A stretch of 64,000 bases of DNA, taken from assembly GCA_963729295.1 (NCBI GenBank), contig CAVSNJ010000001.1:310001-374000 (forward strand). Reading direction: 5' to 3'. Every line of letters begins with the position of its first letter. Positions within the stretch are counted from its first letter, which is position 1. The notes below the pieces were generated by a model, which worked only from the letters and a program-made list of their open reading frames with translations, did no database searches and was not told the DNA's origin. This document shows, in pieces, positions 45,932-54,454 of this stretch. Made by a program: the position numbers and the translations under genes. The DNA is from DATJLY01 sp963729295. Its GTDB lineage: Bacteria > Pseudomonadota > Alphaproteobacteria > ATCC43930 > CGMCC-115725.

Positions 45932-46091
45932 TCTCGACGCCACGTCGATTTGCACGCCAGAATTCGGCAGACGGCAAGCGGGTTCAGACCAGCGCGCGCG
46001 ATCCAGGCGATGCCGCATCCCCGTGCTGAGAGCCGGTCGGCCGCGCCCGGTGCCGATCTTGACGGCCTCGGACGGATGCGATAATTCTTTC

Positions 46092-46101
46092 TGGTATGCC
46101 A
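46092..46101. promoter_or_regulatory. Putative GntR operator TGGTATGCCA
   Basis: Matches the palindrome TGGTATACCA at 9 of 10 positions and lies 67 bases before the Rieske oxygenase start, in a 237-bp gene-free interval. Fits the T-x-GT-N-AC-x-A form of FadR-type GntR sites. Confidence 0.55.
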
Positions 46102-46168
46102 ACGGAGCACCAGAATTTCAACCTGGTCAAAGTTGCCATCGGACCGACCTGAAGGGAGTCACCGAGCA

Positions 46169-47491
46169 ATGACGACGGCCGCCGAAAACGACATTTTCGC
46201 TCGGGTCGGGCCCGGCACGGTGATGGGCAATTTCTTGCGCCAGTTTTGGGTGCCTGCCTGCATGTCGTCCGAATTGGAGCGGGGCGGCGGTCCGATGCGT
46301 CTCATGCTGCTGGGCGAAAAGCTGATCGCATTCCGCGATGGCAATGGCCGCGTCGGCATTTTCGATCATCGCTGCCCGCATCGCTGCGCGTCGCTCTTTT
46401 TCGGGCGCAACGAGAAGGACGGGCTGCGCTGCGTCTATCACGGTTGGAAGTTCGACGCTGAAGGCAACTGCCTCGAAATGCCGAACCTGCCGGAGGATCA
46501 GCGCTTCGAGAGCAAGGTCAAGGCAACTGCATACCGGACGACGGAGCGCGCTGGGCTTGTCTACGTCTACATGGGGGCGCGCGCGGTGGCTCCGCCCCTC
46601 CCGGATATCGAGGCGACATTGTGCCCGCCCGAATACGCGCAGACGGTGCTGACGCAGCGCGATTGCAACTGGATGCAGGCGCTCGAGGGCGACATCGACA
46701 CTTCGCATTCGGGATTCCTTCATACCGGAAGCGTCGATCCCGACGATCTCGAGCCGGGCCAGGTCTCGCGCTTCAGCATCACGCAGAAATCGCCCAGGAT
46801 CCTGGTTCAGGAGATGCCATACGGCGCGATGTACACGGCCGAGCGCGCGGCCGATCCTGGCTTCAACTACCATCGCATGGCGCATTTCATCATGCCGTTC
46901 TGGGTCGCTTACCCGCAGACGGCGATGACCGACAACATCTCGGCCAACGCCTGGGTCCCGATCGACGACGAACACACGATGATCTTCAACGTCGGCGATA
47001 AGCGCGCGAGCGGCGTGGGTCGAGGCATGCGCCGTCGCGACGGCTCGCCGGTGCCAGGGCTCGCACGCCCGCTCGAATACTTGCCGCGAACCACGGATTG
47101 GCAAGGACGCTGGCGTCCCAAGATGAATGGTTCGAACGATTTCGGCCTCGACCGCGAGGCACAGCGGACCTGGAGCTTCAGCGGCATCACCGGTATCCCG
47201 CTTCAAGATCAGATGGTCCAGGAAAGCATGGGCCCGAACCTCGATCGATCGCGCGAGACGCTCGCCGGGAGCGACCGGATGATCGTGTTGACGCGTCGGC
47301 TTCTGGTGCAGGCCGCGCTCGAGTATGGCAAGAATGGCAAGCTTCCCGCGCTCCTCGACGATCCCGGCCTGTGCCGCGATGCGCGCGGCGGCGATCTCGT
47401 CTGTCCCAGCACCATGAACTGGCTCGACGCTTACAAAGATACGATCGACCGCGCGAAAGGCCGGGTCCAGGGCCAGCACGCCGCCGAATAG
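46169..47491 (+). CDS. Rieske ring-hydroxylating oxygenase, phthalate-4,5-dioxygenase-like
   Basis: 440 residues from ATG 46169 (AAGGGAG upstream). Rieske [2Fe-2S] site Cys69-x-His71 and Cys88-x2-His91 (CPHRC, CVYHGWKF). Mononuclear iron site in EGDIDTSHSGFLH. The fold and length match the phthalate dioxygenase/carbazole type that works as homotrimer with a separate reductase. No reductase gene is in the window. It begins an operon with an ABC ATPase and a NIPSNAP protein and is preceded by a GntR-type operator, so it probably oxidises the compound imported by that system. Confidence 0.92.
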   Translation: MTTAAENDIFARVGPGTVMGNFLRQFWVPACMSSELERGGGPMRLMLLGEKLIAFRDGNGRVGIFDHRCPHRCASLFFGRNEKDGLRCVYHGWKFDAEGNCLEMPNLPEDQRFESKVKATAYRTTERAGLVYVYMGARAVAPPLPDIEATLCPPEYAQTVLTQRDCNWMQALEGDIDTSHSGFLHTGSVDPDDLEPGQVSRFSITQKSPRILVQEMPYGAMYTAERAADPGFNYHRMAHFIMPFWVAYPQTAMTDNISANAWVPIDDEHTMIFNVGDKRASGVGRGMRRRDGSPVPGLARPLEYLPRTTDWQGRWRPKMNGSNDFGLDREAQRTWSFSGITGIPLQDQMVQESMGPNLDRSRETLAGSDRMIVLTRRLLVQAALEYGKNGKLPALLDDPGLCRDARGGDLVCPSTMNWLDAYKDTIDRAKGRVQGQHAAE

Positions 47492-47506
47492 GAACTTAGC
47501 CGCGAC

Positions 47507-48340
47507 ATGACATCGGCAGACGCCGTAGGCAGCACAGTCGCCGAGGGGCGCGCTGCCGCAAGGCCACACGCCTTCATCTCCGTCGATGGGCTATCGAAGC
47601 AATACGTGAGCCGGACCGGACCGATCCTGGCGCTGGACAAGGTGAATTTCGCGGTCGCGGAGCGCGAGTTCGTGTCGGTGATCGGGCCGAGCGGCTGTGG
47701 CAAATCCACCCTCCTCATGATCGCGAGCGGCTTGACGCCGCCGTCGACCGGCACGGTCACGATCGGCGGACGCCGGGTCGTCGGGCCCTATACCGAGCTT
47801 GGCATCGTGTTTCAGGAGGACGTCCTTCTTGATTGGCGCAGCGTGCTGCAGAACGTCCTGCTGCAAGCCGACATTCGCGGGACCCGGAACGCGATAGCGG
47901 AAGCGCGGGCCCGGGAGCTGCTGGATATGGTCGGCCTTGCCGGATTCGAGACGAAGTATCCGCATGAGCTGTCGGGCGGCATGCGGCAGCGCGTCTCGAT
48001 CTGCCGCGCCCTGCTGCACGATCCGGCCCTCCTGCTGATGGACGAGCCGTTCGGCGCGCTCGACGCGCTTACGCGCGATCAGATGAATCTCGATCTGCTC
48101 GGCTTCTGGGAGAAATTCCAGATGACGGTTCTGTTCGTCACCCATTCGATTTCCGAGGCCGTATTCTTGAGCGACCGCGTCATCGTCATGTCGCCGCGGC
48201 CGGGAAAGATCGAGACCATCATCCCGATCGGCTTGGCGCGCCCGCGGCGTCTCACCATGCGAGACAGTCCGGAATTCACCGAATACACGCGCTCGGTCCG
48301 ATCGGTGTTCGAGCGCGCGGGCGTTCTGAAGGAACGCTGA
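47507..48340 (+). CDS. NitT/TauT-type ABC ATPase
   Basis: 277 residues. Walker A GPSGCGKST, Q-loop VFQEDVLLDWRS, signature LSGGMRQRVSICRAL, Walker B LLMDEPFGALD, H-loop VTHSISEAV. Fifteen bases after the Rieske gene. No permease is in this operon; the missing permease is probably the lone one at 50152-50985, which shares the operator type. Confidence 0.92.
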   Translation: MTSADAVGSTVAEGRAAARPHAFISVDGLSKQYVSRTGPILALDKVNFAVAEREFVSVIGPSGCGKSTLLMIASGLTPPSTGTVTIGGRRVVGPYTELGIVFQEDVLLDWRSVLQNVLLQADIRGTRNAIAEARARELLDMVGLAGFETKYPHELSGGMRQRVSICRALLHDPALLLMDEPFGALDALTRDQMNLDLLGFWEKFQMTVLFVTHSISEAVFLSDRVIVMSPRPGKIETIIPIGLARPRRLTMRDSPEFTEYTRSVRSVFERAGVLKER

Positions 48341-48369
48341 GACGAGGGCCCGCAGCAAGGGAGGGGACG

Positions 48370-48684
48370 ATGATCGTCGAGGAACGCATCTATACACTTC
48401 AGGTAGGAAGGGTGGCGCCCTTCCTCAAATACTATGAGGAGAATGGCCTGCCGATTCAGCGGCGGATCCTGGGCAATCCGATCGGCTATTTCTTCACCGA
48501 GATCGGTCCGCTGAACCAGGTCGTCCATCTGTGGGGTTACGCCGATCTCGCCGACCGCACGCGCCGTCGCGCAGAGCTGGCCGCGGACCCGGCCTGGGCG
48601 GACTATTTGAAGAACCAGCCGCCGGTGATCGTGAGCCAGGAGACCCGCATCCTCACGCCAGCGCCATTCTCGCCGATCAAATAG
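48370..48684 (+). CDS. NIPSNAP-family small protein
   Basis: 104 residues. EERIYTLQVGRVAPFLKYYE and NQVVHLWGYADLADRTRRRA are the ferredoxin-like NIPSNAP pattern (YTL...G....fl..y...HlW.Y.s...R...R). Often sits beside oxygenases in catabolic operons, role not established. Third gene of the Rieske operon, convergent with the racemase gene. Confidence 0.87.
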   Translation: MIVEERIYTLQVGRVAPFLKYYEENGLPIQRRILGNPIGYFFTEIGPLNQVVHLWGYADLADRTRRRAELAADPAWADYLKNQPPVIVSQETRILTPAPFSPIK

Positions 48685-48691
48685 GCGCCTC

Positions 48692-49348
48692 TTACCAGCC
48701 GAGCGCGATCCGCCCCAATGCCATGGCCGCGGCAGCCTGGGTCGGCTCGACCACGGGAATGCCAAGCGTGTCCGCCAGGCGCGCGCGATATTCCGCCATG
48801 CCGGCGCACGCCATGACGAGTACGTCGGCGCCGTTCTGCTCGCGCAGTTCGGTGCCGACCGCGGCCATCCGCGCGAAGGTCGTGTTTTCGTCGGCCAGTT
48901 CGGTGACCTTCACGTCGATCGCGCGGTCGCCGGCAAAGCGATCCATCACGCCCATCGCGCCGAGAAAGCGGATATGCCGCGGAATCACCTTTCGCAGGAT
49001 GGAGATGAGGCCGAAGCGCGCGCCCAGCGTGAGCGCGGTCAGGATGCCGCATTCCGCGATGCCGAACACCGGCCGCTGCGCGGCCTCGCGCGCGGCGTAG
49101 AGGCCAGGATCGCTGAAGCAGGCAATGACATAGGCTGCGGCGTCATTATCTTCGCGGACGCGGCGGACGATGAGCGGCACGACGCTCTCGACATCCTGCT
49201 GCGTCTCGATGCCGGGCGGACCTTCCGCGATGCGGACGACGTCGATTGCCGGCCCCGTCGGCGTGCGCAGCGGCGTCATGGCGCGGTCGATGCCTTTCGT
49301 GACCTCGACCGAGGAATTCGGGTTTATGACGAGCAGACGTCCGCTCAT
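48692..49348 (-). CDS. Asp/Glu/hydantoin racemase family protein
   Basis: 218 residues from ATG 49348; an in-frame start at 49435 would cross the GntR promoter. It opens LLVINPNSSVEVTKGID, the family signature. The two catalytic Cys are in VIACFSDPGL and VMACAGMAEY. It interconverts D and L forms of 5-substituted hydantoins or related compounds. Divergent from the GntR gene and close to hydantoinase and carbamoylase genes, which favours hydantoin racemase over Asp/Glu racemase. Confidence 0.88.
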   Translation of the reverse strand: MSGRLLVINPNSSVEVTKGIDRAMTPLRTPTGPAIDVVRIAEGPPGIETQQDVESVVPLIVRRVREDNDAAAYVIACFSDPGLYAAREAAQRPVFGIAECGILTALTLGARFGLISILRKVIPRHIRFLGAMGVMDRFAGDRAIDVKVTELADENTTFARMAAVGTELREQNGADVLVMACAGMAEYRARLADTLGIPVVEPTQAAAAMALGRIALGW

Positions 49349-49396
49349 GACCGCGTCCTTCGAGTTCGTTGAAGCCTGCTTCGCAGCTTGCGAGCC

Positions 49397-49424
49397 TTGT
49401 ATGCCACCAGTATGCATGGTATAG
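49397..49424. promoter_or_regulatory. Two degenerate GntR-type sites in the racemase/GntR intergenic region
   Basis: TTGTATGCCA (49397-49406) and TGGTATAGAG (from 49417) each match TGGTATACCA at 8 of 10 positions. They lie 36-60 bases before the GntR start, a place suited to autoregulation and to control of the divergent racemase. Confidence 0.4.
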
Positions 49425-49459
49425 AGCGTGCCCAAATTTTAGGCATAACTGTCCTGAAA

Positions 49460-50146
49460 ATGGCCACCATCGCTCGACTTCGGCAAGCGCATCCGTCGGT
49501 CGTCGACGAGGCTCCAAAAAGCTTGAGCGATCAGGCCTATGAGAGGTTGCTCGACATGATGCTCGCCGGCGATTTGCCGGCGGGAACCGTGCTTCAGGAA
49601 CGCCGCCTTGCCGATTCGCTGAAAATCTCCCGGACGCCCGTGCGCGAGGCGCTGGGCCGACTGGAATTCGAAGGTCTGGTGACGCGCCGCTTCAATCGGC
49701 TGCCGACGGTCCGCCAGCTCTCGATCGACGAATTCATCGACATTCTCAACGTGCGCAAAATTCTCGAGGTCGAGGCGGGGACGCTGGCGGCCGGCCATGT
49801 CGATCCCGCGCGCGCCCAGGAAGTCCGCGACGCCGTGCGCGAGTTCCAGGAAAGCGAGCACAGGACCGTCGCTGAGCAGTGGGAAATCAACGAGATGGTC
49901 CATGGGCTCGTCTGCGAGACAGGCGGCAACCGTCTGCTCGCCGAGATGGCGCGCGAATTGCGCCGGCGCACCCATATGTTCGACATGCGCCGCATCCCGA
50001 GCCGCTTTCGCGAATCTCAGGAAGAGCATCTCGAGATCATCGATGCCGTCACCAAGGGCGACGTGGAGCGGGCGCGCCGGGTGCTGGCCATGCACATCGA
50101 CAACGTCAAGCGCAGCATCGTCGACACGCTCATAGGTGGGCGCTGA
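49460..50146 (+). CDS. GntR-family regulator, FCD (FadR-like) subgroup
   Basis: 228 residues from ATG 49460; a start at 49388 would overlap the proposed operator. Winged helix in residues 20-85: LSDQAYERLLDMMLAGDLPA, then ISRTPVREALGRLEFEGLV. The C-terminal FCD effector domain has EINEMVHGLVCETGGN and FRESQEEHLEIIDAVTKGD with the His/Asp metal ligands of the subgroup. Likely the ligand-responsive repressor of the surrounding hydantoin/oxygenase/transport genes, through TGGTATACCA-like sites. Confidence 0.9.
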   Translation: MATIARLRQAHPSVVDEAPKSLSDQAYERLLDMMLAGDLPAGTVLQERRLADSLKISRTPVREALGRLEFEGLVTRRFNRLPTVRQLSIDEFIDILNVRKILEVEAGTLAAGHVDPARAQEVRDAVREFQESEHRTVAEQWEINEMVHGLVCETGGNRLLAEMARELRRRTHMFDMRRIPSRFRESQEEHLEIIDAVTKGDVERARRVLAMHIDNVKRSIVDTLIGGR

Positions 50147-50151
50147 CATCG

Positions 50152-50985
50152 TCAGGCATTGATCTGGTCGCGCCGCACGGAGATGTGCCAGGGCAGGCAT
50201 ATCTTCTCGATCCGCTCGATGATGGCGAAGAATACGATCCCGATCAGTGAGAGCAGGACGACGGCGCTGAATTGGTGCGGCACGTTGATGTCCGCGGTCG
50301 CGTTCATGATGACATAGCCGAGCCCGCTATCCGCGCCGACGAACTCGGCGACGACCGCGCCGATGATGGCGAGAACGCTCGCGACCTTGAGGCCCGCGAA
50401 TATGCCCGGAAGCGCGTTCGGCAGTTGGAAGCGCCAGAAGACCTGCATCGAGGTCGCGCCCATCGAGCGGGCGAGGTTGTGCATGTTGTGGCTCAGCGAT
50501 TTGAGCCCGACCACCGAGTTGATGACGATCGGAAAGAACGTGACCAGGATGACGATGATGATCTTCGGCTTCAAGCCATAGCCGAACCACACGAGGAACA
50601 AGGGTGCGACCGAAACCTTGGGCACTGCCTGCGAGGCGACGATGAGCGGATAGACCGCGCGCTCAAACGCCTTCGACGCCACCAATGCAACGGCGAGCGG
50701 TACGCCGATCACGACGCTTAAGGCAAAGCCCAACAGTGTTTCGTACGAAGTGACGGCGGTCGTCGTCAGCAACTCCCGCCAAGTCACGATCATGTCGCGC
50801 AGGATTACGACCGGCGACGGCAGCAGAAAATTCGGCACGTGGAGCGCGACTACCGCGATCTGCCAGAGGACGATGATGCCGGCGAGCGTCGCCCCCGCAA
50901 CGGGAAAGGGCGGCCGCGTGCGCGGGGCCTTGCGCGGGGTGTCGCCGGGAGCGTCAACACCGGCGTCGCTTGGAGATGCGGCCAT
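50152..50985 (-). CDS. NitT/TauT-type ABC permease
   Basis: 277 residues from ATG 50985; the open frame to 51702 runs antisense over the C-N hydrolase. Six membrane segments, EAA loop NLARSMGATSMQVFWRFQLP and FVGADSGLGYVIM are typical SsuC/TauC features. It is convergent with the GntR gene and divergent from the C-N hydrolase, with no ATPase alongside. The ATPase at 47507 and binding proteins at 52121 and 53177 are its likely partners. Confidence 0.9.
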   Translation of the reverse strand: MAASPSDAGVDAPGDTPRKAPRTRPPFPVAGATLAGIIVLWQIAVVALHVPNFLLPSPVVILRDMIVTWRELLTTTAVTSYETLLGFALSVVIGVPLAVALVASKAFERAVYPLIVASQAVPKVSVAPLFLVWFGYGLKPKIIIVILVTFFPIVINSVVGLKSLSHNMHNLARSMGATSMQVFWRFQLPNALPGIFAGLKVASVLAIIGAVVAEFVGADSGLGYVIMNATADINVPHQFSAVVLLSLIGIVFFAIIERIEKICLPWHISVRRDQINA

Positions 50986-51017
50986 CCATTCTCTCCTCGA
51001 ACCACGCGCCAGTGCTC

Positions 51018-51049
51018 TGGTATACCATCGTTGTCGCTTGCGGTATACC
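51018..51049. promoter_or_regulatory. Double GntR-type operator
   Basis: Perfect palindrome TGGTATACCA at 51018-51027 and CGGTATACCT at 51041-51050 (core GGTATACC), centres 23 bases apart. Both are in the 93-bp gap between the divergent starts at 50985 (permease) and 51079 (C-N hydrolase). Confidence 0.62.
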
Positions 51050-51078
51050 TTTGCCGTGATGAGAGGATCACTCGAGCC

Positions 51079-52107
51079 ATGACCATTGCCCCGTGGCGTG
51101 CGACCTGCGTTCAGATGAAGTGCGACCTCGTCGGGAACGCCGCGAGCCGCGAAGCCGCCTGGTCGATCATCGACCGCAATCTTGACCGCGGCATCGCGGC
51201 GATCGAAGCGGTGTGCGCCGGGCAGGACGCGCCGAAGCTTGTCGTGCTTCCGGAATTCGGGTTCCAGGGCGCGCCGCAGGATCTGAGCGCGGCGGAGTGG
51301 ATCGAACGGGCCTGCGCACCGATCCCGGGCGCCATCTCGGAGCGGCTGCAGCGCGTCGCCGAACGCCGCGGCATTTATATCGCCGCCCACCAGTTCGAAT
51401 CCGATTCGGATTGGCCCGGGCGATTTTTCAACTCCTGCTTCCTCATCGACCCGAAGGGCAAGGTCATCTTGCGCTACCGGCGCATCAACACGGCGCTGTG
51501 GCCGTCGCCGCACGACATGATGGACGCCTATTTCGCGCGCTATGGCGTTGAGGGCGTGTATCCGGTGGTGGCGACCGAACTCGGGCGCCTCGCCATGATT
51601 CCGTGCGGTGAGCTGTCCGTGCCGGAGGTCGCGCGCGTCTTCATGATGCGCGGCGCCGAGGTGATCCTGCACCCGAACAACGCGCAGGCATCGCCCGGCC
51701 AAGAGGCCGCGAAAGTTGCCCGCGCCGCCGAGAACATGGTCTATGTGGTGAGCGCGAACATCGCAGGCGGCATCGGCACTTCGCGTGACGGCTCATTGCA
51801 GGGCGGACGCTCCCAGATCGTTGATTTCCGCGGCAGGAGCCTCGCCTACGAGGCCGAGGCGCAGGAGACCAACGCGGTATCGGCGATGATCGACGTCGAA
51901 GCCCTGCGCGCCGCGCGCGGCAATGCCGGGCTCGGCAACGCGCTCATGCGCTGCCGCTTCGAAATGTACCGGCCGTTCTTCGCCAAGGCCGCGTTCTACC
52001 CGCCCAATTCCTTCCTTGATCGGCCAATGCAAGAGTTGGCGGACCTCGACGGGCCGGTCGCGGTCGCGATGCGCAATCTCAAGGAGGCCGGCCTCGTCGG
52101 CTCCTGA
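51079..52107 (+). CDS. Carbon-nitrogen hydrolase superfamily protein with altered triad
   Basis: 342 residues from ATG 51079; the longer frame upstream lies over the divergent permease. Nitrilase-superfamily fold with Glu59 (VVLPEFGFQG) and Cys176 (MIPCGELSVPEVAR). At the usual Lys position the sequence reads LRYRRINTALW, so Arg135 stands in for the catalytic Lys. The C-terminal FEMYRPFFAKAAFYPPNSFL extends beyond the core, as in larger amidase-like members. It presumably cleaves an amide or N-carbamoyl bond, if still catalytic. Confidence 0.82.
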   Translation: MTIAPWRATCVQMKCDLVGNAASREAAWSIIDRNLDRGIAAIEAVCAGQDAPKLVVLPEFGFQGAPQDLSAAEWIERACAPIPGAISERLQRVAERRGIYIAAHQFESDSDWPGRFFNSCFLIDPKGKVILRYRRINTALWPSPHDMMDAYFARYGVEGVYPVVATELGRLAMIPCGELSVPEVARVFMMRGAEVILHPNNAQASPGQEAAKVARAAENMVYVVSANIAGGIGTSRDGSLQGGRSQIVDFRGRSLAYEAEAQETNAVSAMIDVEALRAARGNAGLGNALMRCRFEMYRPFFAKAAFYPPNSFLDRPMQELADLDGPVAVAMRNLKEAGLVGS

Positions 52108-52120
52108 GGCCGGCCGGGGC

Positions 52121-53134
52121 TCACTGCTGCGGCAGGAACTTGTCCGTGTAGAAGTCGCTGACGTTGAAGTCGGCGGTTACGCCGAGATAATTCTTCATGA
52201 TGTTGCCGGTTTGCGCCCAATCCGCCGGGGCCATCCAGCCGAAGACGTGACCCTTGGTATTTGGCGTATGATAGTATCTCTGCGTCAGCTTGTTTTCCTC
52301 AACCAGAATCCCGCGATCCTGGTCCGGCCGCGCCGCGAGCAGCGCATCGATCGCCGCGTCCGGGTTCTTCTCCATGTCGTCCGCGGCATGGACCATCGCT
52401 TTCAGGAAGCCGCGCACCATATCGCCGCGCTTTTCCGCCGTCTCCTTGGTTACGATCACGCCGATCGCAAGCGCATTGACGCCGTAATCGGCGAACAGAA
52501 TCGGCGGTTCGATCGGCTTCTGACGCGCGATCCGCAGGGCGTCGGTCGGCGCCCAGGCGGCGATGTAATCGATATTGCCCTGGAGCAGCATCGGATTCTC
52601 GGTCGCTATGCTCAAACTCACGAAATTGATCTTGCTGACATCGATGTTGGTCTTCGCGGCGAAGGCCCGGAAAATCCGCTCGGCATTGGCGCCCGGCACA
52701 ATGCCCATGCGCTTGCCCTCGACATCCTTGGGCTTGTCGATGCCCGAGCCTTTCAAGGAAACGAGCGAGTCAGGATCGGTTTGGATGATGCACGCGACCG
52801 AAACGATGGGAATACCCTTGGTTACGGCGATCGCGGCATCGGTAAGGCTCGCCAGACCGATCGTATCGCTGCCGCCCGCTATTGCCTGGATCGTTGCGAT
52901 CGTGCCTTTGCCGTCGAAGATTTCCACTTCGAGGCCTTCATTCTTGAAGTAGCCGTTCTTGGCAGCGAGATATAAGACCGATTGATAGGCGCGCGGCAGC
53001 CAGTCGAGCCGCACCGTCACATGCTCGAGCGCCGATGCCGAGCGCGCCGGCAAGATCGCTCCCAGGCAGGCCGCAAACAAGAAGACGGCCAGCCCCCGCA
53101 AGTCGAGCGCCGGGAATTGCCTTTTCGTCGCCAT
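52121..53134 (-). CDS. NitT/TauT (THI5/NMT1-like) binding protein A
   Basis: 337 residues from ATG 53134; nine extra codons to 53161 are possible. Signal peptide ending ARSASA. The mature start VTVRLDWLPRAYQSVLYLAA and NGYFKNEGLEVEIFDGKGT is the NMT1/THI5-like motif that binds pyrimidine-, riboflavin- or amide-type ligands. A tandem paralogue lies directly upstream (53177), nearly colinear over the full length. Fits uptake of a pyrimidine- or hydantoin-like ring compound (inference). Confidence 0.9.
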   Translation of the reverse strand: MATKRQFPALDLRGLAVFLFAACLGAILPARSASALEHVTVRLDWLPRAYQSVLYLAAKNGYFKNEGLEVEIFDGKGTIATIQAIAGGSDTIGLASLTDAAIAVTKGIPIVSVACIIQTDPDSLVSLKGSGIDKPKDVEGKRMGIVPGANAERIFRAFAAKTNIDVSKINFVSLSIATENPMLLQGNIDYIAAWAPTDALRIARQKPIEPPILFADYGVNALAIGVIVTKETAEKRGDMVRGFLKAMVHAADDMEKNPDAAIDALLAARPDQDRGILVEENKLTQRYYHTPNTKGHVFGWMAPADWAQTGNIMKNYLGVTADFNVSDFYTDKFLPQQ

Positions 53135-53176
53135 GTGAGCCCTCGCGCGAATAATGTCCAAGGACGGGGTTCGTAC

Positions 53177-54190
53177 TCACTGCTTCGGCAGGAACTGGTT
53201 CGTATAGAGGTCGCCAACTTTGACATCCGACGGAAGATTCACGTACTTCTTCAGCAGATCCACGGTTTGCGCCCAATCTGCTGGCGCCATCCAGCCGAAC
53301 CCGTGCCCTTGGCTGTTGACGGTATGCAGGAACTGCTGGGTACGGTTGTTCTCCTCGATCAGAATGGCGCGGTCCTGGTTCGGACGCGCAGAGAGGATCG
53401 CGTCGATTGCCAAGTCCGGATTCTTGGCGGCGTCGTCGGCGGCATGCACCGTCGCCTTGAGGAAAGCGCGCAACATCGCGCCGCGCTGTTCCGCGGTCTC
53501 GCGGGTGACGATCAGTCCGGTCGCGAGCGTGTTGACGCCGTAATCGGCAAATACCAGCGGCGGCTCGATCGGCTTCTGCCGCGCCACGCGCACCGCGTCG
53601 GTCGAGGCCCAGGCGGCGATGAAATCGACATTTCCTGCCAGCAGCATCGCTTGGTCGGTGCCCGGACCAAGCTGCACCGACGTGATCTTGCTGGTGTCGA
53701 TGTTGTTTGCCGCGACGAATCCCTTGAACGCCCGATCGGCATTCGAGGCCGGCACGAAGCCCATGCGCTTGCCCTCGATGTCCTTGGGCTTTGTGATGCC
53801 CGAGCCCTGCAACGAGATGATCGCGTCGGGGTCCTTCTGGATGATGCACGCGATCGCGAGGATCGGGATGTCCTTGGTCACGGCAACGGCCGCATCGGCG
53901 AGGCTCGCCATGCCGATCGTATCAGTGCCGGCGGCGATCGCCTGGATCGTCGCGAGCGTTCCCTTGCCGTCGAAGATTTCGACGTCGAGCCCCTCGTCCT
54001 TGTAGTAACCCTCCTTGGCGGCGAGGTACAAACTTCCTTGATAGGCGCGCGGCAGCCAATCGAGCCGTACGGTCACGTGTTCGGGCGCCGCCGCCGCGGC
54101 TTGGCGCGTGGGCGTTGCAAGCGCCATGCAAGCCGCAAACAAAAGCGCTGCCGCGCGCAAGCCGGACATCCGTGCCCGCTCCCCCTTCAT
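53177..54190 (-). CDS. NitT/TauT (THI5/NMT1-like) binding protein B, tandem paralogue
   Basis: 337 residues from ATG 54190; other in-frame starts exist up to 54262. Signal peptide ending QAAAAA. The same opening VTVRLDWLPRAYQGSLYLAA and EGLDVEIFDGKGTLATIQAI as its neighbour, with matching blocks throughout (RQKPIEPP, FADYGVN, HAADD, FGWMAPADWAQT). First gene after a GntR-type operator. A duplicated binding protein can widen ligand range for one transporter. Confidence 0.9.
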   Translation of the reverse strand: MKGERARMSGLRAAALLFAACMALATPTRQAAAAAPEHVTVRLDWLPRAYQGSLYLAAKEGYYKDEGLDVEIFDGKGTLATIQAIAAGTDTIGMASLADAAVAVTKDIPILAIACIIQKDPDAIISLQGSGITKPKDIEGKRMGFVPASNADRAFKGFVAANNIDTSKITSVQLGPGTDQAMLLAGNVDFIAAWASTDAVRVARQKPIEPPLVFADYGVNTLATGLIVTRETAEQRGAMLRAFLKATVHAADDAAKNPDLAIDAILSARPNQDRAILIEENNRTQQFLHTVNSQGHGFGWMAPADWAQTVDLLKKYVNLPSDVKVGDLYTNQFLPKQ

Positions 54191-54273
54191 CATCGCCGGT
54201 CCCCAATTGCCAAGACTGCTGGCGCTGGCGCGGCTTACGCCCTCGTCCAAGTGCCGCACCATTTGTACGCCAC

Positions 54274-54283
54274 TGGAATACCG
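54274..54283. promoter_or_regulatory. Putative GntR-type site TGGAATACCG
   Basis: One mismatch to the GGTATACC core, upstream of binding protein B, in the same divergent interval as the better site at 54351. Confidence 0.4.
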
Positions 54284-54350
54284 GGATAACCCGGTGCATC
54301 CGCGCCGTCAAGGCGCTTTGCCCTGCGATGCTTGACTTACCCGGACCCCC

Positions 54351-54360
54351 CGGTATACCA
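54351..54360. promoter_or_regulatory. Putative GntR operator CGGTATACCA
   Basis: Nine of ten matches to TGGTATACCA, located between the divergent binding-protein and DHDPS-like genes, about 95 bases before ATG 54455. Confidence 0.58.
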
Positions 54361-54454
54361 AACAAGTGCAGGTGATGTACCGAGCCGCGAAACCCATTGC
54401 ACGCCGATTGTTCCGCTCGCCTTCGTGTCGCGGTGCCAGCCGAGGAGGTCCGAC

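Noticed and set aside
50986..51702. N-terminal extension of the permease to 51702
   Set aside because: It runs antisense through the C-N hydrolase and the double operator. ATG 50985 fits the family length.
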